From: Asticcacaulis solisilvae
Lineage (GTDB): Bacteria; Pseudomonadota; Alphaproteobacteria; Caulobacterales; Caulobacteraceae
Length of the DNA: 64,000 nt
Assembly: GCF_017875235.1 (NCBI RefSeq)
Contig: NZ_JAGGMI010000002.1
Coordinates: 558,001-622,000, forward strand
Direction of reading: 5' to 3'
Shown: positions 55,443 through 63,762 of the stretch, one piece after another
Numbering within the stretch: position 1 is the first letter of the stretch
Layout: every line of letters starts with the position of its first letter
Program-made: the position numbers and the translations under genes
Notes under the pieces: model-generated
Told to the model about the DNA's origin: nothing
The model's input: only the letters and a program-made list of their open reading frames with translations
The model's database searches: none

Positions 55443-56321
55443 ATGACCGACACCGCCCCTTCCGATCTCGATACCCGGCGCCAGCAGGCCGCGGCCTGGT
55501 TCCGGACCTTACGCGATTCCCTGTGCGCCGCGTTTGAACGCCTCGAAGACGAAGCCCCCGCTGAGCTCTACGGTGAAAGCGCAGGTCGTTTCGTGCGCAC
55601 GCCCTGGAATCGCCCGGAAGGCGGCGGCGGCGAAATGTCGATCATGAAGGGCCGGCTGTTCGAGAAGGTCGGGGTTCACATCTCAACCGTCCACGGCACG
55701 TTTTCGCCCGACTTCGCCAAGACCGTTCCCGGCGCCGCCGAAGACCCGCGCTTCCACGCCACCGGCATCTCGCTGATCGCGCATATGACCAATCCGCACG
55801 TGCCGGCCGTGCATATGAATACGCGCTTTATCTCGACGACCCAGAGCTGGTTCGGCGGCGGCGGCGACCTGACGCCCCTGATGGTGGCGGATCGTCACCA
55901 GGACGCGCCGGATGCCGTAAAGTTCCACGCCGCGTTCAAGGACGCTTGCGACCGCTTCGATCCGGCCTATTACGACAGGTTCAAGGCGTGGTGTGATGAG
56001 TACTTCTACCTGCCCCACCGCAAGGAGCCGCGCGGCGTCGGCGGCATCTTCTACGACCATCTGAACAGCGGCGACCACGACACCGACTTTGCCTTCACGC
56101 AGGCCGTAGGCCAGGCCTTCCTGAACATCTATCCGGACATCGTGCGCGGGCGTATCAACCAACCATGGACAGAGGATGACCGCGAAGCACAATTGGTCCA
56201 GCGTGGGCGTTATGTCGAGTTCAATCTGCTCTATGACCGCGGCACGATTTTCGGTCTGAAGACCGGCGGCTATGTGCCGTCGATCATGTCGTCCATGCCG
56301 CCAGTGGTGAAGTGGCCGTAA
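55443..56321 (+). CDS. hemF: Coproporphyrinogen III oxidase, aerobic
   Basis: A 292-residue oxygen-dependent enzyme of heme synthesis that decarboxylates two propionates of coproporphyrinogen III. The family signature is visible: [62 protein letters not shown] and [14 protein letters not shown], ending [20 protein letters not shown]. Its stop abuts the stop of the minus-strand amidotransferase gene directly (56321/56322) without a visible terminator. Confidence 0.96.
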   Translation: MTDTAPSDLDTRRQQAAAWFRTLRDSLCAAFERLEDEAPAELYGESAGRFVRTPWNRPEGGGGEMSIMKGRLFEKVGVHISTVHGTFSPDFAKTVPGAAEDPRFHATGISLIAHMTNPHVPAVHMNTRFISTTQSWFGGGGDLTPLMVADRHQDAPDAVKFHAAFKDACDRFDPAYYDRFKAWCDEYFYLPHRKEPRGVGGIFYDHLNSGDHDTDFAFTQAVGQAFLNIYPDIVRGRINQPWTEDDREAQLVQRGRYVEFNLLYDRGTIFGLKTGGYVPSIMSSMPPVVKWP

Positions 56322-57047
56322 TTACGATTCGAGAAACCTGGAGATAGCTCCCAGGACATCGGAACGGTGGCTCCGCCCCTTCAACGTTTCCACGGCGTGG
56401 TCCACCAGAGCGGCATCGATACGGATACCACGGCGGCTGAGCAGCAGGTCGCTGGCAAAGCCTTCGCAGAATTCCGGATGGCACTGGAAAGACAATGCCT
56501 TGCGGTCGGTGTAAAATAGCGCGCCGTTGGGCGTGAACTCTGAGCCGGCAAGGACAATCGCGCAGTCAGGCGTTTTCACGACCTGGTCCTGATGTGTGAC
56601 GGCGATGCGGATGGCGGTGTGTTCCGCGTCCGTACCCAGCAACTGCTTCCAGACATCATGCGCGTGGATCTCATATTCGTGCAGGCCGACGCCCCACCCC
56701 TTGGCGGACTTCTCGACGTGACCGCCCCAGGCCTGGGCCATGATCTGGTGACCGAAGCAGATGCCGACCACCGGCACTTGGCGATCAAGCGTCCTAAGCC
56801 AGTCGATCAGGCTGACGATCCAGGGATCGCCTTCGTAGACGCCGGCCGGGGAGCCGGTGATCACAACGCCCTTAAGGTCGGCGTCAGGTTCAGGCAGTTC
56901 GCCATCCAGCGCCCGGAACGCGCGAAAGGTACGCCCCTCTCGGGCCAGCGTGCCGGAGAACATATCGACATAGGTGCCGTAGGTCTTGTCGAGATCGGCA
57001 GGCGGAACGCCGGTCTCCAAAATCGCGATATAGCTGGAATTACGCAT
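56322..57047 (-). CDS. Class I glutamine amidotransferase-like protein
   Basis: A 241-residue protein like GMP synthase's glutaminase domain. Nucleophile Cys97 is in PVVGICFGHQIMAQAWGG, and His190/Glu192 in FQCHPEF complete a glutaminase triad. The N-terminal VITGSPAGVYEGDPWI is typical. It lacks a synthase partner, so it belongs to the stand-alone GATase1 group with unknown acceptor or a glutamine/gamma-glutamyl hydrolase role. It is downstream of the cca gene (30 nt). Confidence 0.85.
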   Translation of the reverse strand: MRNSSYIAILETGVPPADLDKTYGTYVDMFSGTLAREGRTFRAFRALDGELPEPDADLKGVVITGSPAGVYEGDPWIVSLIDWLRTLDRQVPVVGICFGHQIMAQAWGGHVEKSAKGWGVGLHEYEIHAHDVWKQLLGTDAEHTAIRIAVTHQDQVVKTPDCAIVLAGSEFTPNGALFYTDRKALSFQCHPEFCEGFASDLLLSRRGIRIDAALVDHAVETLKGRSHRSDVLGAISRFLES

Positions 57048-57077
57048 GGTACATCTGGCTGGCTGGAATACCGGGAA

Positions 57078-58301
57078 TTACATCGGCCTTTTGCCAATAG
57101 CGTCAAGAGCATCCTCAATCACGCTTTGTGAAAAATCATGATTGAGCCATTCGGTTTCGATTTGCTTAAGACGTTGGCCCAGTTCCGGCCCCGGCTTGAG
57201 CCCGCGCGCGATCAGGTCGGCGCCTTTCAGAGGAAAGTCCGGCACATGCAAATGCCCGAGGTGGCCCAGCATGGCGTCGGGTGAGCGCCCCAGGTGCGCG
57301 GCGATCAGGCAGACGGCGTCTTCGACGGCCTCGCGGCCCAGGCTATAGATCAGCCGCTTGAGCAGGCCTTCATCGGCATCCGCCAGTCGGGCTGTCGCCA
57401 CACCGGCCGCATAAAGCCGGTCGAAGGTTGCATTGGAGAATTTCAGCCGCTCGCGCAACGGTGTCAAATGGGCGAGATCAAGCCCGATCCCGCCATCGAG
57501 CAGCGCCATGAAACGACGGACGACGTCCGGCGTGCTCGCGATCATGGCCGACAGTTCCGGCAGCTTTCCGGCGGTGTGCTGCCAACCCGGCAGAACGTGC
57601 AGCAGGATGCCTTCACGCGACATGGCCTCGAACGCCGGCAGTGGATTGCCGACAGCCAGCGTCTTGCACACTTCCTGCCAGATGCGCTCACCCGAAAGTC
57701 CGTCGATCCCGGCTTTCAGCGCGGCGCAGGCCTTCAGTGACGCTTCATCGATGTCCATCGCATAGCCCGCCGTGAAGCGGAAGAAGCGCAGGATTCGCAG
57801 ATAGTCCTCGCGGATACGCTGTTCAGGCGCACCGATAAACCGCACCCTACCCGCCCGCGCGTCATCGAGGCCGAACCCGGTCGGGTCAGAGATGGTCCCT
57901 TCGATATCGGCGTAGAGGGCGTTGAGATAGAAGTCGCGGCGCTCGGCGTCCTTCGCCCAGTCGGTCGTGTAGCTGACCACCGCCCGGCGGCCATCGGTCT
58001 CGACGTCTTCGCGAAGTGAAGTGATTTCGTAGGGCTCGCCATCGACCACGGCCGTGATGGTGCCAAAGGCCTTGCCGGTCGGCACATTGCGAATGCCGGC
58101 GGCTTCCAGCGCCGCTTCGGTCTCATCGGGCAGCAGTTGCGTCGACAGGTCGAGGTCGCTGATCGGCCGGCCCATCAAGGCGTTGCGCACGCAGCCGCCG
58201 ACAAAGCGGACGCAGCCCTTCCCGCCCCTGGCTTCCAGGGCTGCGAAAACGGCGCGGGTCGCGGGAGCCTGCATGGCGCCCGAAAGTTCGATACGAGTCA
58301 T
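57078..58301 (-). CDS. cca: CCA tRNA nucleotidyltransferase/poly(A) polymerase family
   Basis: A 407-residue class II nucleotidyltransferase that adds or repairs the 3'-CCA of tRNA. The head domain shows RFVGGCVRNALMGRPISDLDLSTQLLPDET (residues 33-62), with the catalytic Asp pair in DLDL, and the RRDFYLNALYAD motif with the nucleotide-selecting EDxxR region (REDYLRILRFFRF). Asn replaces the common Asp of the GGxVRD motif, a variant that I recall in relatives. A single domain without HD hydrolase is present. It is followed by the amidotransferase gene. Confidence 0.9.
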   Translation of the reverse strand: MTRIELSGAMQAPATRAVFAALEARGGKGCVRFVGGCVRNALMGRPISDLDLSTQLLPDETEAALEAAGIRNVPTGKAFGTITAVVDGEPYEITSLREDVETDGRRAVVSYTTDWAKDAERRDFYLNALYADIEGTISDPTGFGLDDARAGRVRFIGAPEQRIREDYLRILRFFRFTAGYAMDIDEASLKACAALKAGIDGLSGERIWQEVCKTLAVGNPLPAFEAMSREGILLHVLPGWQHTAGKLPELSAMIASTPDVVRRFMALLDGGIGLDLAHLTPLRERLKFSNATFDRLYAAGVATARLADADEGLLKRLIYSLGREAVEDAVCLIAAHLGRSPDAMLGHLGHLHVPDFPLKGADLIARGLKPGPELGQRLKQIETEWLNHDFSQSVIEDALDAIGKRPM

Positions 58302-58332
58302 TTCGCCTAATTAGGCGCTCAGACGCGCAAGA

Positions 58333-58869
58333 TCAAACGGCGTCGGCGCGGACGACTTGACCGGCCAGCATATCGCCCGGAGTGGTGTAGTGGATAAGCA
58401 CCCGGCGCGGATCGACCGGTCCCGGCATGATCATGTCCCTGGCGCGCTCAAAACCCAATGGCGCGAAATACTCAGCATCACCAACCAGCAGCACGGCGCG
58501 CAGGCCCGCCGTCTTCGCCGCCTCAAGCGACAAGCCGATCAGACGTTTGCCCAGGCCGCCGCTGCGAAAAGCGCTGTCGACAACAATAGGGCCAAGAAAG
58601 GCTATGGTGTCGGATTGTCCGGCATCCTCATTCCGGACGACGATCGGCCACAGCCGTACCGAGGCAACAACCTGATCGCCCTTGAGCGCGACAAAGCTCA
58701 TGTTCGACAAAGGCTTGCAGCCTTCACGAAGACGCTCGGCGGTCTTGACGTAGCGGCCCGGCCCGAAGGCACGGTCCGTCAGGGCCAGGATCTGGTCATC
58801 CAGACCGCCGGGCTCCAGGCCCACCACATACAGATCCTGCGCGCTGCCGCTGTCCAAAGGCATACCCAT
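58333..58869 (-). CDS. GNAT family N-acetyltransferase
   Basis: A 178-residue acetyltransferase. The acetyl-CoA loop GPIVVDSAFRSGGLGKRLIGLSLEAAKTAGLRAVLLVGDAEYFAPLGFERA includes the R/Q-x-x-G-x-G/A pattern (about residues 102-109). It resembles YhbS-type acetyltransferases. The substrate is unknown. Start at 58869 gives the usual length. It precedes cca on the same strand. Confidence 0.88.
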   Translation of the reverse strand: MGMPLDSGSAQDLYVVGLEPGGLDDQILALTDRAFGPGRYVKTAERLREGCKPLSNMSFVALKGDQVVASVRLWPIVVRNEDAGQSDTIAFLGPIVVDSAFRSGGLGKRLIGLSLEAAKTAGLRAVLLVGDAEYFAPLGFERARDMIMPGPVDPRRVLIHYTTPGDMLAGQVVRADAV

Positions 58870-58941
58870 GCACCTTCAAAAAGAGGACGCGCAAATAGGC
58901 GCAATCTACCTTTACGTCAAATCACATCCCATCGCCGAATG

Positions 58942-59691
58942 TTAGCGATTAAGGAAGGCCATAAAGGCCGCCGCCGCTTCCGGGCTTTGCAGTTGCTGGC
59001 GGAAAATTTCGCCCTCGGCCCTGACGACCTGCCACAGTGCTTCGGGATCACGCATCAGGCGCTTGGTGTGCGCCAGGGACGATGGCGACAGTCGGACAAG
59101 TTTTGACGCCAGGTCGTCGGCCGTCTGGCTCAGCGCGCTGCCGTCCACCACGGCGTTGACCAGGCCCAGCCGATGCGCCTCCTCAGCCCCCATGGCTTCG
59201 CCCAGCGCCATCCAGGCGAATGCCCGGGCATGGCCAATGCGTTGCGGCAGCAGCAGGGTCGAGCCGGCCTCCGGCACCAGGCCCAGCTTCAGGAACGGCA
59301 GGCTTAGGCGCACATCGTCAGCCGCGACCGCCAGGTCGCAATGCAGCAGCAGGGTCACGCCGATGCCGACGGCCTGGCCCTGCACGCCGGCGACCAGCGG
59401 CTTTTCAAAAAAGGTCAGGGCGCGCAGGAAGCGGAAGACCGGCAGGTCGTCCAGCGGCACGGACTGAAAATCGCCGACGCCTTGCGCGAAATCCAGTATG
59501 TCATTGCCGGCGCAGAAATCACCGCCCTCGGCCGTTATAACAACGGCGCGGACATTGTCGTCGGCGCCCGCCCGGTCCAGCGCGGCCGTCAGATCCTCAT
59601 ACATGGCGCGCGTGATGGCGTTCTTCTTGGCCGGCCGGTTCAGCCGCAGGCGCATGATGCCGCCGTCGACAGCGCTGATGATATCGCCCAT
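58942..59691 (-). CDS. Enoyl-CoA hydratase/isomerase family protein
   Basis: A 249-residue crotonase-fold protein. Oxyanion-hole segments AEGGDFCAGNDILDF and VAGVQGQAVGIGVTLLLHCDLAVAAD are present. An acidic residue at VPEAGSTLLLPQRIG fits catalytic Glu positions of the crotonase family. Probable 3-hydroxyacyl-CoA-forming or isomerase role in fatty acid or aromatic acid degradation, but the substrate is not evident. It is divergent from the Cys-repeat protein gene across 209 nt. Confidence 0.88.
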   Translation of the reverse strand: MGDIISAVDGGIMRLRLNRPAKKNAITRAMYEDLTAALDRAGADDNVRAVVITAEGGDFCAGNDILDFAQGVGDFQSVPLDDLPVFRFLRALTFFEKPLVAGVQGQAVGIGVTLLLHCDLAVAADDVRLSLPFLKLGLVPEAGSTLLLPQRIGHARAFAWMALGEAMGAEEAHRLGLVNAVVDGSALSQTADDLASKLVRLSPSSLAHTKRLMRDPEALWQVVRAEGEIFRQQLQSPEAAAAFMAFLNR

Positions 59692-59900
59692 GCGTCGCTC
59701 CTGTTTTATACTCCCAGGCTAAACCAAGTTTACGTGCACGGCAACCATGCCGCAACGTCAATACGCGGCACGATCCCAACCTGTGACATCTTGCCTTGTG
59801 TCCGCCACATCCTGTAGATAATGGATGTCTTAATAATAGCCGCCCGTGCCCGAACGTGGCGGAGCTTACAGGTTTCGCGCAACTTTATGAAAGTCGCCTC

Positions 59901-61376
59901 ATGAACATCGCCAAATTCGCCGCCATGCTGCGTGTACTGGGCTTAAGCCTGGGCGTCATCGCCGCCACGGCCAGCCTGACCGCCACAGCGGCATACGCTC
60001 AAAATCCCGACGAAGACCGGCCAAATTCCCAGGCCAAGACCAAGAAAGCCGATGGCAAGTCTGGCCCCGGGCTGACGATCGACCCCGCGCAGCAAGCCAA
60101 GGCCATGGCTGACGCCCCGGCCATAGTCGCCGCGGCCAAGATTGCCTGTGAACCGATCAATGCCTATCCGCGTGGGCCGCACGATTACGAGAAGGAAGAC
60201 AAGACCAAGGTCAAGGCGACGATTTACGAGATCGCGTGCAAGACCGGTCCGGGCTTCATCATCATCGTGGCATCGCCGACCGAAGTCTACAGCCCCTTCA
60301 CCTGCACGGCCGCCTGGCGCGCGCAGCAGAAGGAAGCCAAGAATATCGGCTGCGAACTGCCGGAGAACAAGCCGCACTACAAGTGGCTGACCCCGGTCGT
60401 CCAGCCCTACCTGCCGGGCTGCGAAATCAGCGAAGTCAAGATGATCGGATCCAGCACGGCCGCCCCCTATTTCGACCGTTACGAAGTCGGCTGCGGCAGC
60501 AAGGTCGGCGGCATCATCGACTACCCGCAACTCGCCTCTGACGCCCCGATCGGCTTCCGGAGTTGCATCGGCCAGGAAGGCACCACCGCCACCTGCACCC
60601 TCAGCACCCGCGAACAGATTATCGAATCCCTGAAGCCGCTGGCCGCCACGGCCGACAGCAAGTGCCAGGTCAGCGACGTCCGCTTTGTCGGCGTCACCAC
60701 CGAAGGCAACGGGGTCTTCTATGAATTCGGCTGCTCCAACCAGCCGGGCTTCATCGTCCGTGCCAAGCTCAGCGACAATAGCTTCGACCGTTTGGTCCAG
60801 TGCAGCGCCGCCGCCTCCCTGGGTGGCTGCAAGCTGACCAAGGCCGAAGACGCCGCGGCCGGCGCCAGCGGTGACTACAGCTCGATTCTGAAGAAGGCGG
60901 GCTACACCTGCACCGTCTCCGACTTCAACGTGATCGGCAGCCAGGAAAACACCAAGCGCGACTATGTCGAGTTCAAGTGCCCGGAACAGCCCTGGGGCCT
61001 CATCGGCTTCGTGCCGCAGCCGGGCAGCACCGCCGGCGTGTCCGTCACCGACTGCTATCTGGTCAAGACGCGCAACCGCACCTGTACGCTGACGACCGAC
61101 GACATGCTGAAGGGCCAGCTTGACAAGCTCATCAAGATCGCCGAGCCCAAGAAGGGCTGCGACATCAAGGAGGTCAAGTACCTCGGCGAGTCCGCCGGCG
61201 TCGAAGGCGGCCTGATCGCGGAAATCGCCTGCGTCAACAAGCGCGGCTACATCATCGTGGTCGAAAAGGATCGCAACAGCATTTCGCTCGCCACCCCCTG
61301 CCACATTGCGAAGGCCCACAAAGACCCGCAGCAATGCACCATTGCCGGCAACGGCACCTATCTCGCCGACAACTAG
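59901..61376 (+). CDS. Secreted protein of five tandem four-cysteine repeats, function unknown
   Basis: A 491-residue exported protein with a signal peptide (cleavage about AYA-Q, 33/34). It has exactly 20 cysteines, four in each of five repeats: 83/113/135/151, 174/198/222/232, 255/278/301/310, 337/360/385/395 and 420/444/467/479. Repeats 2-5 have a period of 81-83 residues. Each repeat has a Cys-x-hydrophobic-Ser/Lys-Asp/Glu strand then an hydrophobic-Gly turn, an aromatic/acidic-Phe/Ala-x-Cys segment (YEFGC, VEFKC, AEIAC), a GFIV-type strand and two further Cys before a polar Thr/Leu tail. Two disulfides per repeat are expected, which I infer. I do not recognise the family. ATG 59901 is chosen for the signal peptide; the frame is open from 59796. 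Confidence 0.8.
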   Translation: MNIAKFAAMLRVLGLSLGVIAATASLTATAAYAQNPDEDRPNSQAKTKKADGKSGPGLTIDPAQQAKAMADAPAIVAAAKIACEPINAYPRGPHDYEKEDKTKVKATIYEIACKTGPGFIIIVASPTEVYSPFTCTAAWRAQQKEAKNIGCELPENKPHYKWLTPVVQPYLPGCEISEVKMIGSSTAAPYFDRYEVGCGSKVGGIIDYPQLASDAPIGFRSCIGQEGTTATCTLSTREQIIESLKPLAATADSKCQVSDVRFVGVTTEGNGVFYEFGCSNQPGFIVRAKLSDNSFDRLVQCSAAASLGGCKLTKAEDAAAGASGDYSSILKKAGYTCTVSDFNVIGSQENTKRDYVEFKCPEQPWGLIGFVPQPGSTAGVSVTDCYLVKTRNRTCTLTTDDMLKGQLDKLIKIAEPKKGCDIKEVKYLGESAGVEGGLIAEIACVNKRGYIIVVEKDRNSISLATPCHIAKAHKDPQQCTIAGNGTYLADN

Positions 61377-61396
61377 TTCGTTGAAGGCAATGTTTC

Positions 61397-61427
61397 AGGC
61401 CCGCAGGCACAGCTTGCGGGCCTTTTT
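61397..61427 (+). terminator. Terminator after the Cys-repeat gene
   Basis: AGGCCCGCA and TGCGGGCCT form a 9-bp stem with a nine-nt loop, followed by TTTTT. Confidence 0.9.
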
Positions 61428-61444
61428 CTTGGGAACTTAAGACG

Positions 61445-62266
61445 ATGGTCCGATTTCATTTGGCTTGTCTGGCGGCGGTGATGGTGGCGCTCGGCGGCTG
61501 TGACCTTATGGCGCCAAAGCCGGTCGACACGGCCGCGCAAGCCGTCCCGCCGCCGCCGTCCGGCACGGCGGTGCTGTTTGCCGATGGCGATATGGTCAGC
61601 CTGCAGGTCCGGCCGGGAGACTGCGCCAAAACGGACTGTCTGGCGTTCAGAGACGGCCGTTGGCGCCCCATGGCCAAAGCGTCCGTCCGCACCCTGCCGC
61701 TTCTGGCGGTCAGCGAAGCGACCGGCTCTGATTACAGCGAAGCTCTGTGGCGAACCGTGGCGCCCGGACGCGCCGTCCTGCTCAACACCAGCGCCGCGCG
61801 TCAGACCCTGTCGGCCGGCCACCTCGACGGCCTTCGCGTCGGCCTGGCCAACGGCGCCCATCGCGGCTACGTCACGATCTACGCCATCGAGGATTCGAAG
61901 TCCGCCGTCTTCAGCGAAGGTCATCCTTTAGGCGACGGGCGCGTTTTCCTGCCCGTCAATGCCGAGGTCATCGTGCACGGCGGCACAGCGTGGCTTTTGC
62001 ATCAGCGCGCGGATCGCTCCGCGAACCTTATCGACCTGTTCAAAGTCCTGTCTCGCCCCGCCGCCATCCAGTGTCTGCCCGGGCTGGCGCTGGATACTAC
62101 ACAGTGGGCCGGACCGGTCGAACAGGCGCTGTCTCCGAACCTCTTCGTGTCGCGCGCCATCGACGCCACAAAGGACGCCGCGCGGCGTCAGGCCGTCATC
62201 GCTGCCTGCCCGCTCAAGCCGGCCGATCCAACGCTCAAGGAGCGGCTGGGGATCAGGTCCGAATGA
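61445..62266 (+). CDS. Hypothetical lipoprotein
   Basis: A 273-residue exported protein with lipobox GGC (Cys19; the preceding VALGG fits L-G-G-C). The mature region begins with a Pro-rich linker, then a domain with Cys pairs (PGDCAKTDCLAF), and contains repeated small strands. No recognisable family. It starts 68 nt after the Cys-repeat gene but beyond a terminator, so it has its own promoter, and its stop codon lies in the 5' arm of a strong hairpin (62251-62290). Confidence 0.7.
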   Translation: MVRFHLACLAAVMVALGGCDLMAPKPVDTAAQAVPPPPSGTAVLFADGDMVSLQVRPGDCAKTDCLAFRDGRWRPMAKASVRTLPLLAVSEATGSDYSEALWRTVAPGRAVLLNTSAARQTLSAGHLDGLRVGLANGAHRGYVTIYAIEDSKSAVFSEGHPLGDGRVFLPVNAEVIVHGGTAWLLHQRADRSANLIDLFKVLSRPAAIQCLPGLALDTTQWAGPVEQALSPNLFVSRAIDATKDAARRQAVIAACPLKPADPTLKERLGIRSE

Positions 62267-62290
62267 TGCCCGCATCATTCGGACCTGATC
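62251..62290 (+). terminator. Perfect 18-bp hairpin overlapping a stop codon
   Basis: GATCAGGTCCGAATGATG and CATCATTCGGACCTGATC are exact complements with a CCCG loop, followed by TTTT. The TGA stop of the lipoprotein gene (62264-62266) lies inside the left arm. Confidence 0.85.
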
Positions 62291-62300
62291 TTTTGCCTTG

Positions 62301-62358
62301 TCGCGATATTTTACCTGAAAACCGCAGAGACGCTTCTTGGCACTTTTCAGGATATCGC
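62301..62358. repeat. Dispersed palindromic repeat, copy C (longer, diverged)
   Basis: Outer arms GCGATAT/ATATCGC identical to copy A; inner arms CCTGAAAA/TTTTCAGG differ from A and B yet stay complementary. It lies between the lipoprotein gene and convergent pyrC. Confidence 0.7.
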
Positions 62359-63686
62359 TACAGCGATTCCATAAAGCGGCATGCTTCGCCCTGCGACGGC
62401 CGGATGATCTCGTCGTCGCGCATGACGACCGTGCCGCGAATGATGGTCGCCTTGGGCCAGCCCGTGACCTCCATGCCGTCGAACGGCGTCCAGCCGCAAC
62501 GCGAGCGCATGTCCTTATGCTGGAGAACGCGCCTGGCCTTGAGATCGACCAGGGTGACGTCGCCGTCATACCCTTCCGCCATCCGGCCCTTGCCGGCGAC
62601 ACCGAAGACGCGCTGCGCGCCCGCCGAGGTCAGGTCGACCAGCCGCTCCAGGCTCAGGCGGCCATTGGCGACGTGGTTGAGCATGACCGGCAGAAGTGTC
62701 TGCACGCCCGGCATGCCCGACGGCGATTGCGGATAGGGCTTGGCCTTTTCCTCCAGGGTGTGCGGGGCATGGTCCGACCCCAGCACATCGGCGATACCGC
62801 CCGAAATGCCGCGCCACAGGCCGTCGACGTGATACTGGTCGCGGATCGGCGGGTTCATCTGCGCCAGACCCTTGAGGCGCTCATAGGCCTCGGGCGCGAC
62901 CAGCGTCAGGTGCTGGGGCGTGATTTCGACGGTGGCGATATCCTTATGCCCGGCCAGAAACTCGATCTCCTCGCGCGTCGTGACGTGCAGGACGTGGATG
63001 CGCTTGCCGGCCTCGCGCGCCAGCCGCACCAAGCGCTGGGTCGACTGGATGGCGGACTGGGCGTCGCGGACGAAGTCGTGGCTGGTCCAGTCGCCTTCGC
63101 GCGCCAGCGGGCGGCGCTCGGCCAGCCGGTACTCGTCCTCGGAATGGAAGGTGGCGCGGCGATTAACGGCGCCCAGGACCTGAGCGACGCCGGCATCGTC
63201 GGCGATCAGAAGCGTGCCGGTCGATGCGCCCATGAACACCTTGACGCCACAGCAGCCCTTCAGGCGCTCAAGTTCCGCCAAGTTATGGATATTCTCATGC
63301 GTGCCGCCGACATAGAAGGCATGGTCGCAATGCATCCGGTGATGGGCGCGCTTCAGCTTGTCGGCGAAGGCGTCGGGGTCCGTGGTGGTCGGATTGGTGT
63401 TCGGCATTTCGAACACGGCGACCACGCCGCCGAGCACAGCGGCCTGGCTGCCGGTCTCAAGGTCTTCCTTCCACTCCAGGCCAGGCTCGCGGAAGTGCAC
63501 CTGGGTATCGATCACGCCCGGCATGGCCAAAAGGCCCGTGGCATCGAAGATTTCGGCGGCGCCGTCCTGGGACAGGTCGCCGAAGGCCGTGAACTTACCG
63601 CCGGAAATGCCGATGTCCCCACGGCCGCGGCCGGCGTGGTTGATGATATCAGCGTTGCGGATGATCAGGTCGAAAGTACGGGGCAT
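62358..63686 (-). CDS. pyrC: Dihydroorotase
   Basis: A 442-residue amidohydrolase-fold enzyme forming dihydroorotate in pyrimidine synthesis. Family segments are PGVIDTQVHFREPGLEWKEDLETGS, EMPNTNPTTTD, CCGVKVFMGASTG, TFHSEDEY, HVLHVTTREE and VLGSDHAPHTLEEK. The usual first metal-site motif His-x-His reads Gln-Val-His here, as in a subgroup of DHOases. GGAGGG precedes the ATG by four nt; ATG 63686 is chosen over 63698. Repeat copies C and D flank it at both ends. Confidence 0.92.
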   Translation of the reverse strand: MPRTFDLIIRNADIINHAGRGRGDIGISGGKFTAFGDLSQDGAAEIFDATGLLAMPGVIDTQVHFREPGLEWKEDLETGSQAAVLGGVVAVFEMPNTNPTTTDPDAFADKLKRAHHRMHCDHAFYVGGTHENIHNLAELERLKGCCGVKVFMGASTGTLLIADDAGVAQVLGAVNRRATFHSEDEYRLAERRPLAREGDWTSHDFVRDAQSAIQSTQRLVRLAREAGKRIHVLHVTTREEIEFLAGHKDIATVEITPQHLTLVAPEAYERLKGLAQMNPPIRDQYHVDGLWRGISGGIADVLGSDHAPHTLEEKAKPYPQSPSGMPGVQTLLPVMLNHVANGRLSLERLVDLTSAGAQRVFGVAGKGRMAEGYDGDVTLVDLKARRVLQHKDMRSRCGWTPFDGMEVTGWPKATIIRGTVVMRDDEIIRPSQGEACRFMESL

Positions 63687-63702
63687 GGCGCCCTCCAAGG
63701 CA

Positions 63703-63748
63703 AGCGCTTTCCAAAAAGTGTCATGCGGTTTTTGGACTAAAAGCGCGA
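63703..63748. repeat. Dispersed palindromic repeat, copy D
   Basis: Outer arms GCGCTTT/AAAGCGC, inner arms CCAAAAA/TTTTTGG as in B, loop GTGTCATGCGG. It lies upstream of pyrC. Confidence 0.8.
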
Positions 63749-63762
63749 CAAAGATAAAGAAG

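Noticed and set aside
59787-59822. TTGCCT and TAGATA spaced by about 18 nt upstream of the Cys-repeat gene as a sigma-70 promoter
   Set aside because: Only weak matches to both boxes in a GC-rich genome; insufficient without transcript data.
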